Shown here: in pieces, positions 6,943 through 15,542 of the stretch | Position numbering within the stretch: position 1 is the first letter of the stretch | Layout of the letters: the number at the start of each line of letters is the position of its first letter | From: JBGPQJ01 sp963709295 | GTDB lineage: Bacteria > Chloroflexota > Anaerolineae > Anaerolineales > Villigracilaceae | Reading direction: 5' to 3' | Length of the DNA: 64,000 bases | NCBI GenBank assembly: GCA_963709295.1 | Contig: CAVPVW010000008.1 | Location: forward strand, 1,113,399-1,177,398 | Made by a program: the position numbers and the translations under genes | The notes under the pieces: generated by a model | The model's database searches: none | What the model was told of the DNA's origin: nothing | Seen by the model: only the letters and a program-made list of their open reading frames with translations

Positions 6943-8133
6943 TCACCTCGTCTTCCTGCCCGGCAGGTCCTTCGCGGACTGTTTGCTCGAGCCTTCTTCC
7001 ACGTCCACGCCCTGGCGGCGCAGCTCCTGCATCAGCATCTGCTCCACCTGGAATTTCTCCTCGTTCGAGACGACCGCTGTCTCGTGCGCGCGGTGCAGCA
7101 GGTAGGGGTATGGTCGTGCGCCCATGACGCGGCACTGGTCCACCAGCACGGCGTGCAGCAGTCCCAGCATGGATGCATTATCGGCCACCCAGCGCGGAAT
7201 CTCGACCCGGGCAATGTGCGGGTGCGATTCATCCCTGCCGGCGTTCAGGTAGAAGAAATGCAGCGACAGCACACCCTGATAATTTTTCGCGGAACTCGAT
7301 TGAATTGAGAAGACCGCCGAGCGATGACCCGGTTTGAGTAGAAGTTCTTTATTGTCGCCAAATAGAAAGCGGTCGGTTACCCCCAGCAGCGGACGGAAAT
7401 TGCGCAGGTCTTCCATGTCCTTCGGCATGGCACGCGCCAGTTCGAGCAGGCGCACCACCAGGTCGGAGGCGGGCTTGTCCACGTAGCCGGCGGTGACCAC
7501 TCCGCGCGTCTGCAGGCGAGAGAGCACCCCCTTGTATTTCTCCAAACTCTCCGCGTAGGCCTTGGCCTCCTGCCCATCGCGCGCACCCCACAGCTCAATC
7601 GGCCCGTCCGTGAAGGTGACCACAGGCGGCTCGTGCCCCTTGGCCAGCTCCGCCAGCAGGCTGCGCTCCTGCAGGTCGCGTTCGAGCGCCACCATGCCCT
7701 CGCTGAGCGGGACTCCGTCGCGGAACAACTCCTCGTCGTACATCAGCTTGCTGTCCGTGCGGAGCAGGGTGGACTCGCCCGAGTTCAGGCGCATGACAAT
7801 TCCGCCCGCGTTGACCAGCCCGAACTGGACCTGCTCGTGCCGGCTGGGGTTGATCTGCGACCCGTCCGCGGCGATGAGTGTGACTCGTTCCGGCAGTGCA
7901 GGCGGGGGGAAGGATGAATCGAGGTTCTCGTTTAGCGGTACGGCGCAGCGCAGGTTCGCGTCAGCCCCTTTGGCGGATTCCACCCTCGCCCGCAGCATCT
8001 CCAGCGCGGACGCATTAGCCTTGAGCAGCCTGCGTGCCTCCGCCTGCCGCTCCTGCAAAGCCTTCTGCCGCTGTGCAGCGCCCGACCCGATCTGCTGGAT
8101 TTTCTCTCGTACCTGCTGGAAGTTGATGGGCAT
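6943..8133 (-). CDS. nurA: NurA-domain nuclease
   Basis: 396 residues. A helical N-terminal region (about 1-60, coiled-coil-like) precedes the NurA domain. VTLIAADGSQINPSRH holds the first catalytic Asp (D90); a second acidic strand is VVTFTDGPIEL (D176); the end of the domain carries PYPYLLHRAHETAVVSNEEK, the His-containing motif of the family. NurA is a 5'-3' exonuclease and endonuclease that works with HerA in end resection. This is the first gene of a four-gene minus-strand operon (nurA, membrane protein, HAS-barrel protein, herA) and is divergent from the SIMPL lipoprotein gene across a 209-base AT-rich gap that should hold both promoters. Confidence 0.85.
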   Translation of the reverse strand: MPINFQQVREKIQQIGSGAAQRQKALQERQAEARRLLKANASALEMLRARVESAKGADANLRCAVPLNENLDSSFPPPALPERVTLIAADGSQINPSRHEQVQFGLVNAGGIVMRLNSGESTLLRTDSKLMYDEELFRDGVPLSEGMVALERDLQERSLLAELAKGHEPPVVTFTDGPIELWGARDGQEAKAYAESLEKYKGVLSRLQTRGVVTAGYVDKPASDLVVRLLELARAMPKDMEDLRNFRPLLGVTDRFLFGDNKELLLKPGHRSAVFSIQSSSAKNYQGVLSLHFFYLNAGRDESHPHIARVEIPRWVADNASMLGLLHAVLVDQCRVMGARPYPYLLHRAHETAVVSNEEKFQVEQMLMQELRRQGVDVEEGSSKQSAKDLPGRKTR

Positions 8134-8342
8134 GGATTTTCCTGTTACCGCTTCTTGGAAAAAACTCTAAACTTGCCAATAATTTATCGCTTGCAAATCA
8201 TGTGTGTTCGGTTCAGATAGTTACGCGGTACTTTGTAGAACATTTGTTAGAGATTGTACAGGTTATTGGAGTAAAATTCAAGGGAACTATTTTAGCGGTG
8301 AAGCGTCTATACCGTACAACTTATTCATCAAAGGAGAATAAC

Positions 8343-9062
8343 ATGCGTACCAAATTCTTACTCGTCTTTACAGTTTTTACGGTGCTCGCCCTCGGGCTGA
8401 GCGCCTGCGGCGGTGTCCCCACCCGCCAGGAAAATCCGCGCACGGTCAGCGTGACCGGCTCGGGATCGGTGTCCATCACCCCGGATATCGCCTACGTCAG
8501 CATCGGCGTTCACACGGAAGCGGACACCGCCTCCGAAGCGGTGGATAAGAACACCGCCCAGACTCAGAAGGTGATCGACAGCTTGAAGAAGAGCGGCGTC
8601 GCCGCGGAGGACATCCGCACGACCAACTTCAGCATCTGGCCCAACCAGCGCTACGATGACATGGGTCAGCCGGTCGGCACCACCTACGCCGTGGACAACA
8701 CCGTGTACGTGACCGTCCGAGACCTGGCCTCCATGGGCGAACTGCTCGACGCGGCCATCACTGCCGGCGCCAACACGATCTACAGCATCTCGTTCGACCT
8801 GGCTGAAAAAACCGCCGACATGGCGAAGGCGCGCGACCTGGCCGTGAAGAATGCCCAGGATCAAGCTGCCGAATTGGCTGCCTCCGCCGGCGTGGAGCTG
8901 GGTGAGATCCAGACCATCGGCTACTACGACAGCGGCGCCTATCCCTACGCCGACTACGGCAAGGGTGGCGGTGGTGGTGCGGCTCCTGCCATGGCAGTGC
9001 CGATCAACCCCGGCACGCTGACCTTGTCCACCACGGTCAGCATCACCTACTTCATCAAGTAA
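8343..9062 (+). CDS. SIMPL-domain (DUF541) lipoprotein
   Basis: 239 residues from the ATG at 8343, selected because AAAGGAGAA precedes it and it yields a lipoprotein signal with LSAC (Cys at 22). The mature part begins RTVSVTGSGSVSITPDIAYVSIGV, the hallmark of SIMPL/DUF541 proteins, and includes a Gly-rich loop (GKGGGGGAAPAM) near residue 205 before the last strand. Members are periplasmic or surface proteins that assemble into rings; mouse SIMPL relatives gave the name, but the bacterial role is unclear (stress protection in some species). The lipid anchor predicts location on the outer side of the membrane. A terminator follows directly. Confidence 0.85.
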   Translation: MRTKFLLVFTVFTVLALGLSACGGVPTRQENPRTVSVTGSGSVSITPDIAYVSIGVHTEADTASEAVDKNTAQTQKVIDSLKKSGVAAEDIRTTNFSIWPNQRYDDMGQPVGTTYAVDNTVYVTVRDLASMGELLDAAITAGANTIYSISFDLAEKTADMAKARDLAVKNAQDQAAELAASAGVELGEIQTIGYYDSGAYPYADYGKGGGGGAAPAMAVPINPGTLTLSTTVSITYFIK

Positions 9063-9081
9063 GAGAACACGTTCCTACCAG

Positions 9082-9112
9082 ACCTGGTCGCAGCAATGCG
9101 GCCAGGTTTTTT
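9082..9112 (+). terminator. Rho-independent terminator after the SIMPL gene
   Basis: ACCTGGTCGC pairs with GCGGCCAGGT (10 bp, one wobble) around AGCAAT, followed by a T-rich tract. Confidence 0.85.
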
Positions 9113-9170
9113 ATTTCGCGGCATCGTGGCGGAGGGTTATAATCCCCCATCATCGCTTAAGGAGCGCACC

Positions 9171-10067
9171 ATGCTAAAAGTCGGATACATCGGATTGGGC
9201 CTGATGGGCAAGTCCATCGCCCGGAACATTCTCAAGGCGGGATTCCCGCTTGTCGTACATAACCGCTCTCGCGCCGCTGTGGACGAACTCGCTGCCGAGG
9301 GTGCCAAGGCCGCTTTTTCTCCTGCCGAGGTGGCCTCGCAGGTGGACGTGGTTTTCACCAATCTGCCTGATTCACCCGACGTGGAAAAAGTGTCTCTCGG
9401 TGAAAAAGGTATCATCGAAGGCGGACACGAGGGATTGGTCTACATCGACAACAGCACCATCAAACCGGCGACGGCGCGCCACATCGCAGCCAAGCTGGCT
9501 GAAAAAGGCGTCTTCGCCCTCGATGCGCCTGTCTCCGGCGGGGACATCGGCGCGCGCAACGGGACGCTGACGATCATGGTCGGCGGGGACGCCGGCGCGC
9601 TGGAAAAGGTCATGCCGGTGCTTCTGGCCACGGGCAAGACGGTCACGCACGTCGGGGATGCCGGCGCGGGACAGATCGCCAAAGCCGCCAACCAGATCAT
9701 GGTCGCCGCGCAGATGGTGGCGATGAGTGAGCTGCTGGTCTTCGCCCAGAAGGCCGGCGCGGACCCGCAAAAGGTGGTGGCGGCCATCAAGGGCGGCGCA
9801 GCCCAGTGCTGGTCGCTGGATGTAAAGCCGCCGCGGCTGTTCGTGGGTAACCGCACGCCTGGGTTCAAGGCTTACATGCAGGCCAAGGACCTGAACATTA
9901 TCCTCGAGACCGCGCGCGAATACGGCGTCCCGCTGCCAGGCACCGCGGAGAACGCGCAGTTGTTCAACGCCATGCTGCAGATGGGCATGGGTGAGTTGGA
10001 CAATTCGGCGGTAATCGGTGTGCTCGAGGCGCTGGCGGGAGTCAAGCTGGTGGAGAGTAAAGGATGA
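9171..10067 (+). CDS. Beta-hydroxyacid dehydrogenase (3-hydroxyisobutyrate / tartronate semialdehyde reductase family)
   Basis: 298 residues from the ATG at 9171, with TAAGGAG upstream and a TATAAT box at 9137-9142; an in-frame upstream extension would run through the preceding terminator. The Rossmann loop is GLGLMG at 8-13, the substrate-binding signature DAPVSGGDIGARNGTL at 118-133, and the catalytic Lys is K171 in GQIAKAANQIM. Family members reduce tartronate semialdehyde or oxidise 3-hydroxyisobutyrate or related acids with NAD(P). Which of these applies here cannot be told from sequence alone. It stands as a single-gene unit. Confidence 0.85.
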   Translation: MLKVGYIGLGLMGKSIARNILKAGFPLVVHNRSRAAVDELAAEGAKAAFSPAEVASQVDVVFTNLPDSPDVEKVSLGEKGIIEGGHEGLVYIDNSTIKPATARHIAAKLAEKGVFALDAPVSGGDIGARNGTLTIMVGGDAGALEKVMPVLLATGKTVTHVGDAGAGQIAKAANQIMVAAQMVAMSELLVFAQKAGADPQKVVAAIKGGAAQCWSLDVKPPRLFVGNRTPGFKAYMQAKDLNIILETAREYGVPLPGTAENAQLFNAMLQMGMGELDNSAVIGVLEALAGVKLVESKG

Positions 10068-10069
10068 TG

Positions 10070-10176
10070 TCACGCCTGCACTTGCAGCGCAGGTGCAAGT
10101 GTTGCGAGGGCGACAGCCCGACCCGCACCTGCCAAAACCGCAGGGACAAGACGTTCGCGTCGGCTCGCATGACAGA
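10070..10176. repeat. Mosaic intergenic repeat
   Basis: The gap before the yitT-like gene contains complementary CCTGCACTTG / CAAGTG arms, a GCGAGGGCGACAGCCCGAC palindrome related to the repeats at 13693 and 16936, and a 23-base stretch (10128-10150) that recurs exactly, inverted, at 13651-13673. Confidence 0.65.
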
Positions 10177-10191
10177 TAAAAGATAAACAAT

Positions 10192-11061
10192 ATGTTAAAA
10201 AAACACTGGCCGTCCATCCGCGATTTTGGCATGATCACCCTCGGCGCGCTGCTGCAGGCGCTGGCGCTCAGGCTGTTCCTCATCCCAGCAGACCTGGTCG
10301 GCGGAGGGGTGAGCGGTATCGCCCAGATCATCAACCATTACACGGGTTGGCCGATCGGTGTGATGGTCTTCCTCGGCAACATCCCTCTGTTCGCGATCGG
10401 CTGGCGCTTCCTGGGCGGACGCCGCTTCGCCATGCGGACGGCCTACGCGGTGGTCGCCTACTCCGTGCTTGTGGAGCTGCTCCCGCGTCTGCCGTTTTTC
10501 CCTCCCAATGGGTTGACCGACGACCTGGTGATCAATGCGCTCTACGGAGCGGTGATTGCCGGCGTGGGCTATGGTCTTGTCTACCGCGGCAACGGCACCA
10601 GCGGCGGCAGCGACATCCTGGCGCGCATCCTGACCCACTATCGCAGCATCCCGATGACCCAGAGTTACCTCTGGGTGGATTCGGCCGTCATCCTCTCGGC
10701 GGGATTTGTCTTCGGGTGGAAAGAGGCGCTGTACGCGATCGTGGTCCTGTACGTGAGCGGACTGGTGGTGGATACCACGATGGAAGGCGGCGGCACCGTC
10801 CGCACAGCGATGATCATCACCTCCCAGCCGGATATTGTCTCGGAGAAAATATTGGTGGATATGGAACGCGGCGTGACCATGCTCGAGGGGACCGGCGCCT
10901 ACACGGGCGAAGGCCGCCCCGTGCTGTACTGCGTGGTATCCCGTTCGGAGATTCAGCAGTTGAAATCCATCGTTCATGAAGCGGACCCGAAGGCGTTCAT
11001 GGTGATCGGGGTGGCGCACGAGGCGCTGGGGGAGGGGTTTCAGCCTTTTCGGAGGCAGTAA
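10192..11061 (+). CDS. YitT family membrane protein (DUF161 + DUF2179)
   Basis: 289 residues. Five or so hydrophobic helices cover about 10-200; the first contains GALLQALALRLFLIPADLVGGGVSGIAQII, the classic YitT opening, and GNGTSGGSDILARIL is the second conserved glycine-rich motif. The C-terminal cytosolic DUF2179 domain begins MIITSQPDIVSEKI and includes RGVTMLEGTGAYTGE. These proteins are inner-membrane proteins of unknown transport function. It is monocistronic, bounded by a repeat upstream and a terminator downstream. Confidence 0.9.
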   Translation: MLKKHWPSIRDFGMITLGALLQALALRLFLIPADLVGGGVSGIAQIINHYTGWPIGVMVFLGNIPLFAIGWRFLGGRRFAMRTAYAVVAYSVLVELLPRLPFFPPNGLTDDLVINALYGAVIAGVGYGLVYRGNGTSGGSDILARILTHYRSIPMTQSYLWVDSAVILSAGFVFGWKEALYAIVVLYVSGLVVDTTMEGGGTVRTAMIITSQPDIVSEKILVDMERGVTMLEGTGAYTGEGRPVLYCVVSRSEIQQLKSIVHEADPKAFMVIGVAHEALGEGFQPFRRQ

Positions 11062-11090
11062 GGCTTAGAGAGCAGTGAGTAGTGATTATC

Positions 11091-11126
11091 AAGCAGGTCA
11101 CATTTGAAACGTGACCTGCTTTTTTG
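11091..11126 (+). terminator. Rho-independent terminator after the yitT-like gene
   Basis: AAGCAGGTCAC and GTGACCTGCTT form an 11-bp stem with a 9-base loop and a T-run. It closely resembles the terminator at 11971. Confidence 0.9.
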
Positions 11127-11236
11127 TTGGACCTTCGCTCATCAAAATATCCCCCCAAAGACCTATCGCCGATATCAATTTTCCATGCGACAATGTTATT
11201 GTGAAATGCGTCACCAATTTAATTTATGAGAGGTAG

Positions 11237-11935
11237 ATGATGTTCAAAACTTCTGTTCGCAAAAGAGTCTCGCTGGTGATTGTAACTGTTATTCTGCTGA
11301 GCAGCATGTTGCTCGCTGGTTGCAGCCTTGAGCCCTACCCGGGGATCAACATTGTCTGGGATTTTTCATACTTATTCAGTAAATGTGAGATTCCACAGGA
11401 AGAAGAAATACCTGTAGAAGACACGTTTGTCGTGTATTTTCAGCCGGAAGAGTTTGCAAGCTTCCCCTTCCCCGTTGGTGAATTCATTGATCTTCTTTTG
11501 GCAGATCTGACAGATCCAGAATCGCCCTGCTCAAATGTTCCGACCGATGTAGCCCTTTATTTGCGCGATTCGAGCGGCACACGAGTTATCCCGAATGATT
11601 CAACTTTGGCTTTCCTGACAGGCGCAACCGAAACGACGTATCTGTATTTTGGACCTACTCCCCAAAACGGAGAAATTGTCCGGTTGACCCTTTTCGGCTA
11701 TGTGTTCGACGATGGCCGCAGCTGCGTCTTATGGAGCCTGGACGGCTCCCGCAATGCGAATGCCAATGAAAAATGCGGCGGCGAGGTGGAGCTGGTCTGC
11801 ACGGTCAGGCTGGTTGAAAAAGAGCTGAAACCAGACTGCAAGGATGGTTATGAATGGCTGGGTTATAACATTGCCCACGACTCGCAATGGCTGTCCTGGG
11901 CGCATGAATTTGCCAGTAAGAATGGGAATAAGTAA
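11237..11935 (+). CDS. Hypothetical lipoprotein
   Basis: 232 residues. The signal peptide has basic RKR near the start, a long hydrophobic core and lipobox LLAGC (Cys near residue 29). The mature protein is acidic, with about six Cys residues (for example SKCEIPQEEE, ESPCSNVP, RSCVLW, NEKCGG, LVCTV, PDCKDG), suggesting disulfides, and several beta strands. I recognise no domain. It has its own transcription unit between two near-identical terminators, and is less G+C-rich than neighbouring genes. Surface location is inferred from the lipobox. Confidence 0.75.
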   Translation: MMFKTSVRKRVSLVIVTVILLSSMLLAGCSLEPYPGINIVWDFSYLFSKCEIPQEEEIPVEDTFVVYFQPEEFASFPFPVGEFIDLLLADLTDPESPCSNVPTDVALYLRDSSGTRVIPNDSTLAFLTGATETTYLYFGPTPQNGEIVRLTLFGYVFDDGRSCVLWSLDGSRNANANEKCGGEVELVCTVRLVEKELKPDCKDGYEWLGYNIAHDSQWLSWAHEFASKNGNK

Positions 11936-11970
11936 GATAGTGCCAGGATAACAGTGAGTGATTATTAGCT

Positions 11971-12006
11971 AGCAGGTCACGTCTTAGACGTGACCTGCTT
12001 TTTTTG
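11971..12006 (+). terminator. Rho-independent terminator after the hypothetical lipoprotein
   Basis: AGCAGGTCACGTC and GACGTGACCTGCT form a perfect 13-bp stem with a TTA loop, followed by T7. Confidence 0.93.
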
Positions 12007-12031
12007 CAGAGTTTGCGTGCGCGAATAGTAT

Positions 12032-12797
12032 TTAAAGTTCAATATCGGCCACGGAGTTGACCACACGGCTGGGGCGGTATGGGAAATTGGTGATCATTTC
12101 AGGCTTGGTGACACCGCTGAGCACAAGAATGGTCTCCAGACCGGATTCCAGCCCCATTCTAATATCAGTGTCCATCCGGTCGCCCACCATCACCGCGTTT
12201 TCGGAATGTTCGCCAATATACCGCAGGGCTGCCCGCATCATGAACGGATTCGGTTTACCCACGAAGTAAGGGGCGAAACCGGTGGCTTTTTCGATGAGTG
12301 CAGCAACTGCGCCGCACGCCGGCACCAATCCGTTTTCGTCCGGGCCGGATGGGTCCGGGTTGGTGGCGATGAACGGAGTGCCGGACCAGATCAGCCGGGT
12401 TGCCTTTAATGATTTTGTCGTAAGGGTACGATTTCGTTTCGCCCAAAATAACATAATTCGGGTTGTAATCGGTCAGGGTGTAACCGACATCCGTAAGGGC
12501 CTGGTAAAGACCGGTATCGCCCAGCACATACGCCGACCCGCCGGGTTGATGCTTTTGTACGAATGCGGCGGTGGCCAGGGCGCTGTTATAAACATGCGCG
12601 GTATCCACTTTGATTTTGGCCAATTGCAATCGGTGTGCCAGATCAACCGGGGTATAGCGGGAGTTGTTGGTCAAGATGAGGTATCGATGGCCGCCGTCAA
12701 TTAATCGTTTGATGAATTCAACCGCCCCCGGAATGGCTTTTTTACCGTTTACCAGCACGCCATCCATATCGATCAAGTAGCTTTTCTTTGCAGTCAT
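12032..12797 (-). CDS. HAD-IIA (NagD/phosphoglycolate phosphatase-like) hydrolase, frameshifted
   Basis: The first part, from ATG 12797, contains the nucleophile motif LIDMDGVLV (Asp 10 and 12) and LILTNNSRYT (motif II). Near 12415 the frame shifts; the continuation has TNPDPSGP, FVGKPNPFMM (motif III Lys) and VMVGDRMDTDIRMGLESG (motif IV acid pair). The span is one base over a multiple of three; deleting one G in ATTAAAGGCAACC restores a single 254-residue protein of normal NagD length. Members dephosphorylate nucleotides, phosphoglycolate or sugar phosphates; the substrate is not evident. All four HAD motifs survive, which favours a sequence error over decay. Confidence 0.8.
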
Positions 12798-12950
12798 AGT
12801 CTTCCTTGTTTAGTCGATAATAAAAATATCTGCATTTTTTTGAAACACATCTGTCAACAGCCTGTAATTCTAGCAGTAAATCGAGACCTGTAACGCCATA
12901 ATAGAATTGACATCGCGTGATTTTGACTTGGGGGCTTGGGTCAAATTCTC

Positions 12951-13622
12951 TTACCCAAACTGCAACCCCGCGCCGACGATGAGCAAAATTTGCCCGAGGT
13001 GATAGCACGTCAGGTTGATCATGCGTCCATACTTGATGGGGCTCACGAAGCGGAACCAGGCCAGCACGATATCGGATGTCACAAATAGCGTTGCGCCGAT
13101 GCTCACCAGCAGGGAGGCGTTCGTTTTCCAATTGACATCGAAGATGGTCTGCAAGGCGGAGAGCCACATCAGTGAGATGACGATGGAATAAATCAGCACA
13201 GGGAAGCGCAGCCGGTCCTTCCCCTTGGCGTGCAATCCCGCCGCCAGCCGCTTGTAGACCTGCGCGACGAACAGCGCGATGGAGATGGCCAGGAAGATGC
13301 CGAAGACATTGAGCGGCGGGATGGAGTAGTTCAGGCCAACCGTGTAGAAAATGTGCCCGATCAAGAAGGACGCCAGCCCAAACACGAACCACCTATCCAT
13401 GTTGGGCAGCATCAGGAAGACGTCACCGCCCAGCGAGAAGAGGATGCCGAGCGCAAAATAGATCAGTGGTCCATCCAGGCCGGCGAAAAAATACAGCCAT
13501 GCCAGCAGGAAGACCATCACGGCAGGCTTGGCGATGTAGACGACGATTCGCTTGCCCTTTTGTTCGGCGATTTCATTGACGATGGCGGCGAGTACCGCAA
13601 AGACGATAAGAAAATTAGTCAT
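12951..13622 (-). CDS. YhhN/TMEM86 family (lysoplasmalogenase-like) membrane protein
   Basis: 223 residues, about eight hydrophobic segments. The family signatures are the early KP motif in IAKPAVMVFLLAW and the LGGDVFLMLP motif near residue 63, then FLIGHIFYTVG. YhhN proteins include lysoplasmalogenases that cleave the vinyl-ether bond of lysoplasmalogens; in many bacteria the role is unproven. The gene is alone, convergent with nothing, and flanked upstream by a 150-base repeat region. Confidence 0.8.
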   Translation of the reverse strand: MTNFLIVFAVLAAIVNEIAEQKGKRIVVYIAKPAVMVFLLAWLYFFAGLDGPLIYFALGILFSLGGDVFLMLPNMDRWFVFGLASFLIGHIFYTVGLNYSIPPLNVFGIFLAISIALFVAQVYKRLAAGLHAKGKDRLRFPVLIYSIVISLMWLSALQTIFDVNWKTNASLLVSIGATLFVTSDIVLAWFRFVSPIKYGRMINLTCYHLGQILLIVGAGLQFG

Positions 13623-13639
13623 AATCCCTCCCTACCCTG

Positions 13640-13793
13640 TCACACCTGCACTTGTCCCTGCGGTTTTGGCAGGGAGGCAATCTCCTCAAGAACAGATCGC
13701 CGCGTCGCGCCGTTGGCGCTCCTCGCGACACTTGCGCCTGCGCTGCACACTTGCCCCGAACGCAAGTGCGGGGAGTGCAAGTGTGACAGAATA
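13640..13793. repeat. Mosaic intergenic repeat between era and the yhhN-like gene
   Basis: CACACCTGCACTTG at 13642-13655 and GTGCAAGTGTGAC near 13778-13790 are inverted arms of a large imperfect palindrome. Inside are the 23-base match to 10128-10150 (inverted), GGCAATCTCCTCAAGA (close to 16903-16918) and a copy of the 924-962 element at 13693-13730. Confidence 0.65.
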
Positions 13794-13795
13794 AT

Positions 13796-14740
13796 TTATT
13801 TTTTCTTCTTCTTATCCATTTTATATCCGAACTGGTTGAGCATGGCCTCGTCATCGCGCCAGTCCTTGGCGACCTTGACGCGCAGCTCGAGGAAGATCTT
13901 TCGCCCGCTCATCTCCTCGATCTGCCCCCGCGCGGACGTGCCGATCTTCTTGAGCATCGCGCCGTTCTCACCGATGGCGATCCCCTTTTGCGATTCGCGC
14001 TCGACGAAGATGGTGGCATGGATGTATGCTGTCGATTCACTTCTCTCGGTGAACTGGTCGATGCGCACGTTGACTCCGTGCGGAACCTCGTCGCGCAGGT
14101 GATGCAGGCAGGCCTCGCGGATCAGGTCCGCGGCGATCTCCTTCTCGTACAGGTCGGTGATCTGGTCTTCAGGATATTCCGCGTCGCGCTCGGGCATGTG
14201 GAAGACCAGCGCCTTGAGCAGGTCGTCTGTCCCATCGCCGCGGGTGGCTGAGAGAGGGAAGACAGCGGCGCGTTTAACGAGGTCCGTGTAGAGGGCGCTT
14301 TTGGCGGTTAATTGATCGGCGGGGACGAGGTCGATTTTATTAAGACCAAGCAGGAGGGTCGTGCGGCGCTTCATTTTAGAAAGCAGATCGGAGATGCGCT
14401 TGTCGTCGTCGTTGGGCGGCGAGGCGACGTCCACGATCCAAAGGATCGCGTCCATCCCCTCCAGCGCGGACTCGGCTTGCTGGTTGAGCACCTCGCCCAG
14501 CTTCGTGCGCGGATTGTGAATCCCGGGCGTGTCCACAAAAATGACCTGCGCCGCCTCGGTGGTGAGGATGCCCAGCTGCTGCCGGCGGGTGGTCTGCGCC
14601 TTGGGCGAGACCGCGGCGACCTTCTGCCCGAGCAGGCGGTTGATGAGGGTGGACTTACCCACGTTGGGGCGGCCGATGACGGCCACAAAGCCGGCGCGGA
14701 AATGTTCAGGGGTCAATGGAATCTCTCTTTCTTTACGCAA
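13796..14740 (-). CDS. era: GTPase Era
   Basis: 314 residues. G1 is GRPNVGKST at 23-31, the switch region AQTTRRQQLG, G3 DTPG in VDTPGIHNP, G4 NKID. The C-terminal KH domain is present (ESQKGIAIGENGAMLKKIG, then RGQIEEMSGRKIFLELRVKV). Era binds the 3' end of 16S rRNA and assists 30S maturation at the inner membrane. The tail is Lys-rich. It starts 6 bases after the ogt stop, so ogt and era form an operon. Confidence 0.95.
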   Translation of the reverse strand: MRKEREIPLTPEHFRAGFVAVIGRPNVGKSTLINRLLGQKVAAVSPKAQTTRRQQLGILTTEAAQVIFVDTPGIHNPRTKLGEVLNQQAESALEGMDAILWIVDVASPPNDDDKRISDLLSKMKRRTTLLLGLNKIDLVPADQLTAKSALYTDLVKRAAVFPLSATRGDGTDDLLKALVFHMPERDAEYPEDQITDLYEKEIAADLIREACLHHLRDEVPHGVNVRIDQFTERSESTAYIHATIFVERESQKGIAIGENGAMLKKIGTSARGQIEEMSGRKIFLELRVKVAKDWRDDEAMLNQFGYKMDKKKKK

Positions 14741-14746
14741 TCTGGT

Positions 14747-15262
14747 TTAGGCGAGGACCGCCCCTTCCAATTTTAGCAGCCATTCCTTGGTCGGCAGCCC
14801 TTCACCGCCGCCGTAGCCGTGCAGCTTGCCGTCCGCGCCGACCACGCGGTGGCAGGGGATGACCAGCGGCATGGGGTTGGTGGCCTCGGCGCGTCCGACG
14901 GCACGCGCTGCGCGCGGGCGGCCGATCTGGTGGGCGAGTTCCCCATAGGTGCGTGTCTCACCAAAAGGGATGGCAAACGTGGCCTGAAGCGCGGACTGTT
15001 GAAAAGGTCTGAGCACTGACCAGTCTATTGGGATGGTGAATTCGCGGCGCTGCCCTTCCAGATAATCGCGCAACTGGTCGGCCGTTTCGGCAACCCGCCT
15101 GGGCGCGAATTTGACCGGGCGCTTGAAGTGAGTGTGAACGTAGCCGGTGAAATCATCCCGGTCCATGTTAAATTCGACGGCGACCAATCCATCATCCGAT
15201 GCTGCCAGCCAAAGGTTGCCAAGGGGAGAATTGCCTGTGTCGCCGATGTAGATAGTGTCCAT
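14747..15262 (-). CDS. ogt: Methylated-DNA--protein-cysteine methyltransferase
   Basis: 171 residues. The acceptor Cys is C137 in the IPCHRVVG motif, and the helix-turn-helix recognition segment is TYGELAHQIGRPRAARAVGRA at about 105-125, including the arginine finger. The protein transfers the alkyl group of O6-alkylguanine irreversibly to its own Cys. Length and the N-terminal ribonuclease-like domain fit Ogt rather than the minimal or Ada-fused forms. First gene of the ogt-era pair; GGAGAGGCGC precedes the ATG. Confidence 0.92.
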   Translation of the reverse strand: MDTIYIGDTGNSPLGNLWLAASDDGLVAVEFNMDRDDFTGYVHTHFKRPVKFAPRRVAETADQLRDYLEGQRREFTIPIDWSVLRPFQQSALQATFAIPFGETRTYGELAHQIGRPRAARAVGRAEATNPMPLVIPCHRVVGADGKLHGYGGGEGLPTKEWLLKLEGAVLA

Positions 15263-15470
15263 GCGCCTCTCCTTTTTGGCTCGCGGCAGGATGTCACAGG
15301 AAAATTTACTTTAAGAAGTGCTTCAAAATGATTTTACACCTCCCCGGAGCTTACAGAGTCGTTAGTTATCAGACATGCGTAGGGTAATCGTAGGTTTTGC
15401 GTCAAGCGTGTTTATAGAGGTCATGCTATTATGAGCACAGTTAGGTGATTTCTCTTCTCCTCCTTTCAAT

Positions 15471-15501
15471 AGAGAGCCCGGGTCGGCGTCCCGGGCTCTC
15501 T
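15471..15501 (+). other. Strong 12-bp GC-rich hairpin upstream of the tyrA-like gene
   Basis: AGAGAGCCCGGG and CCCGGGCTCTCT are perfect arms around TCGGCGT. No T-run follows, so it is not a typical terminator. It lies just upstream of the TATAAT box at 15521; it could end a short leader transcript or bind a protein. Confidence 0.5.
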
Positions 15502-15520
15502 CGATTCCTGTGCGTTGGGC

Positions 15521-15542
15521 TATAATTACCGCGTCGTAATTA
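15521..15542 (+). promoter_or_regulatory. TATAAT box with overlapping TAATTAC-N6-GTAATTA dyad
   Basis: TATAAT occupies 15521-15526. TAATTAC (15523-15529) and GTAATTA (15536-15542) are exact inverted arms, and TAATTACCG also repeats directly at 15537-15545. The dyad covers the -10 box and expected start site, the usual place for a repressor operator. No -35 consensus is seen. Confidence 0.5.
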
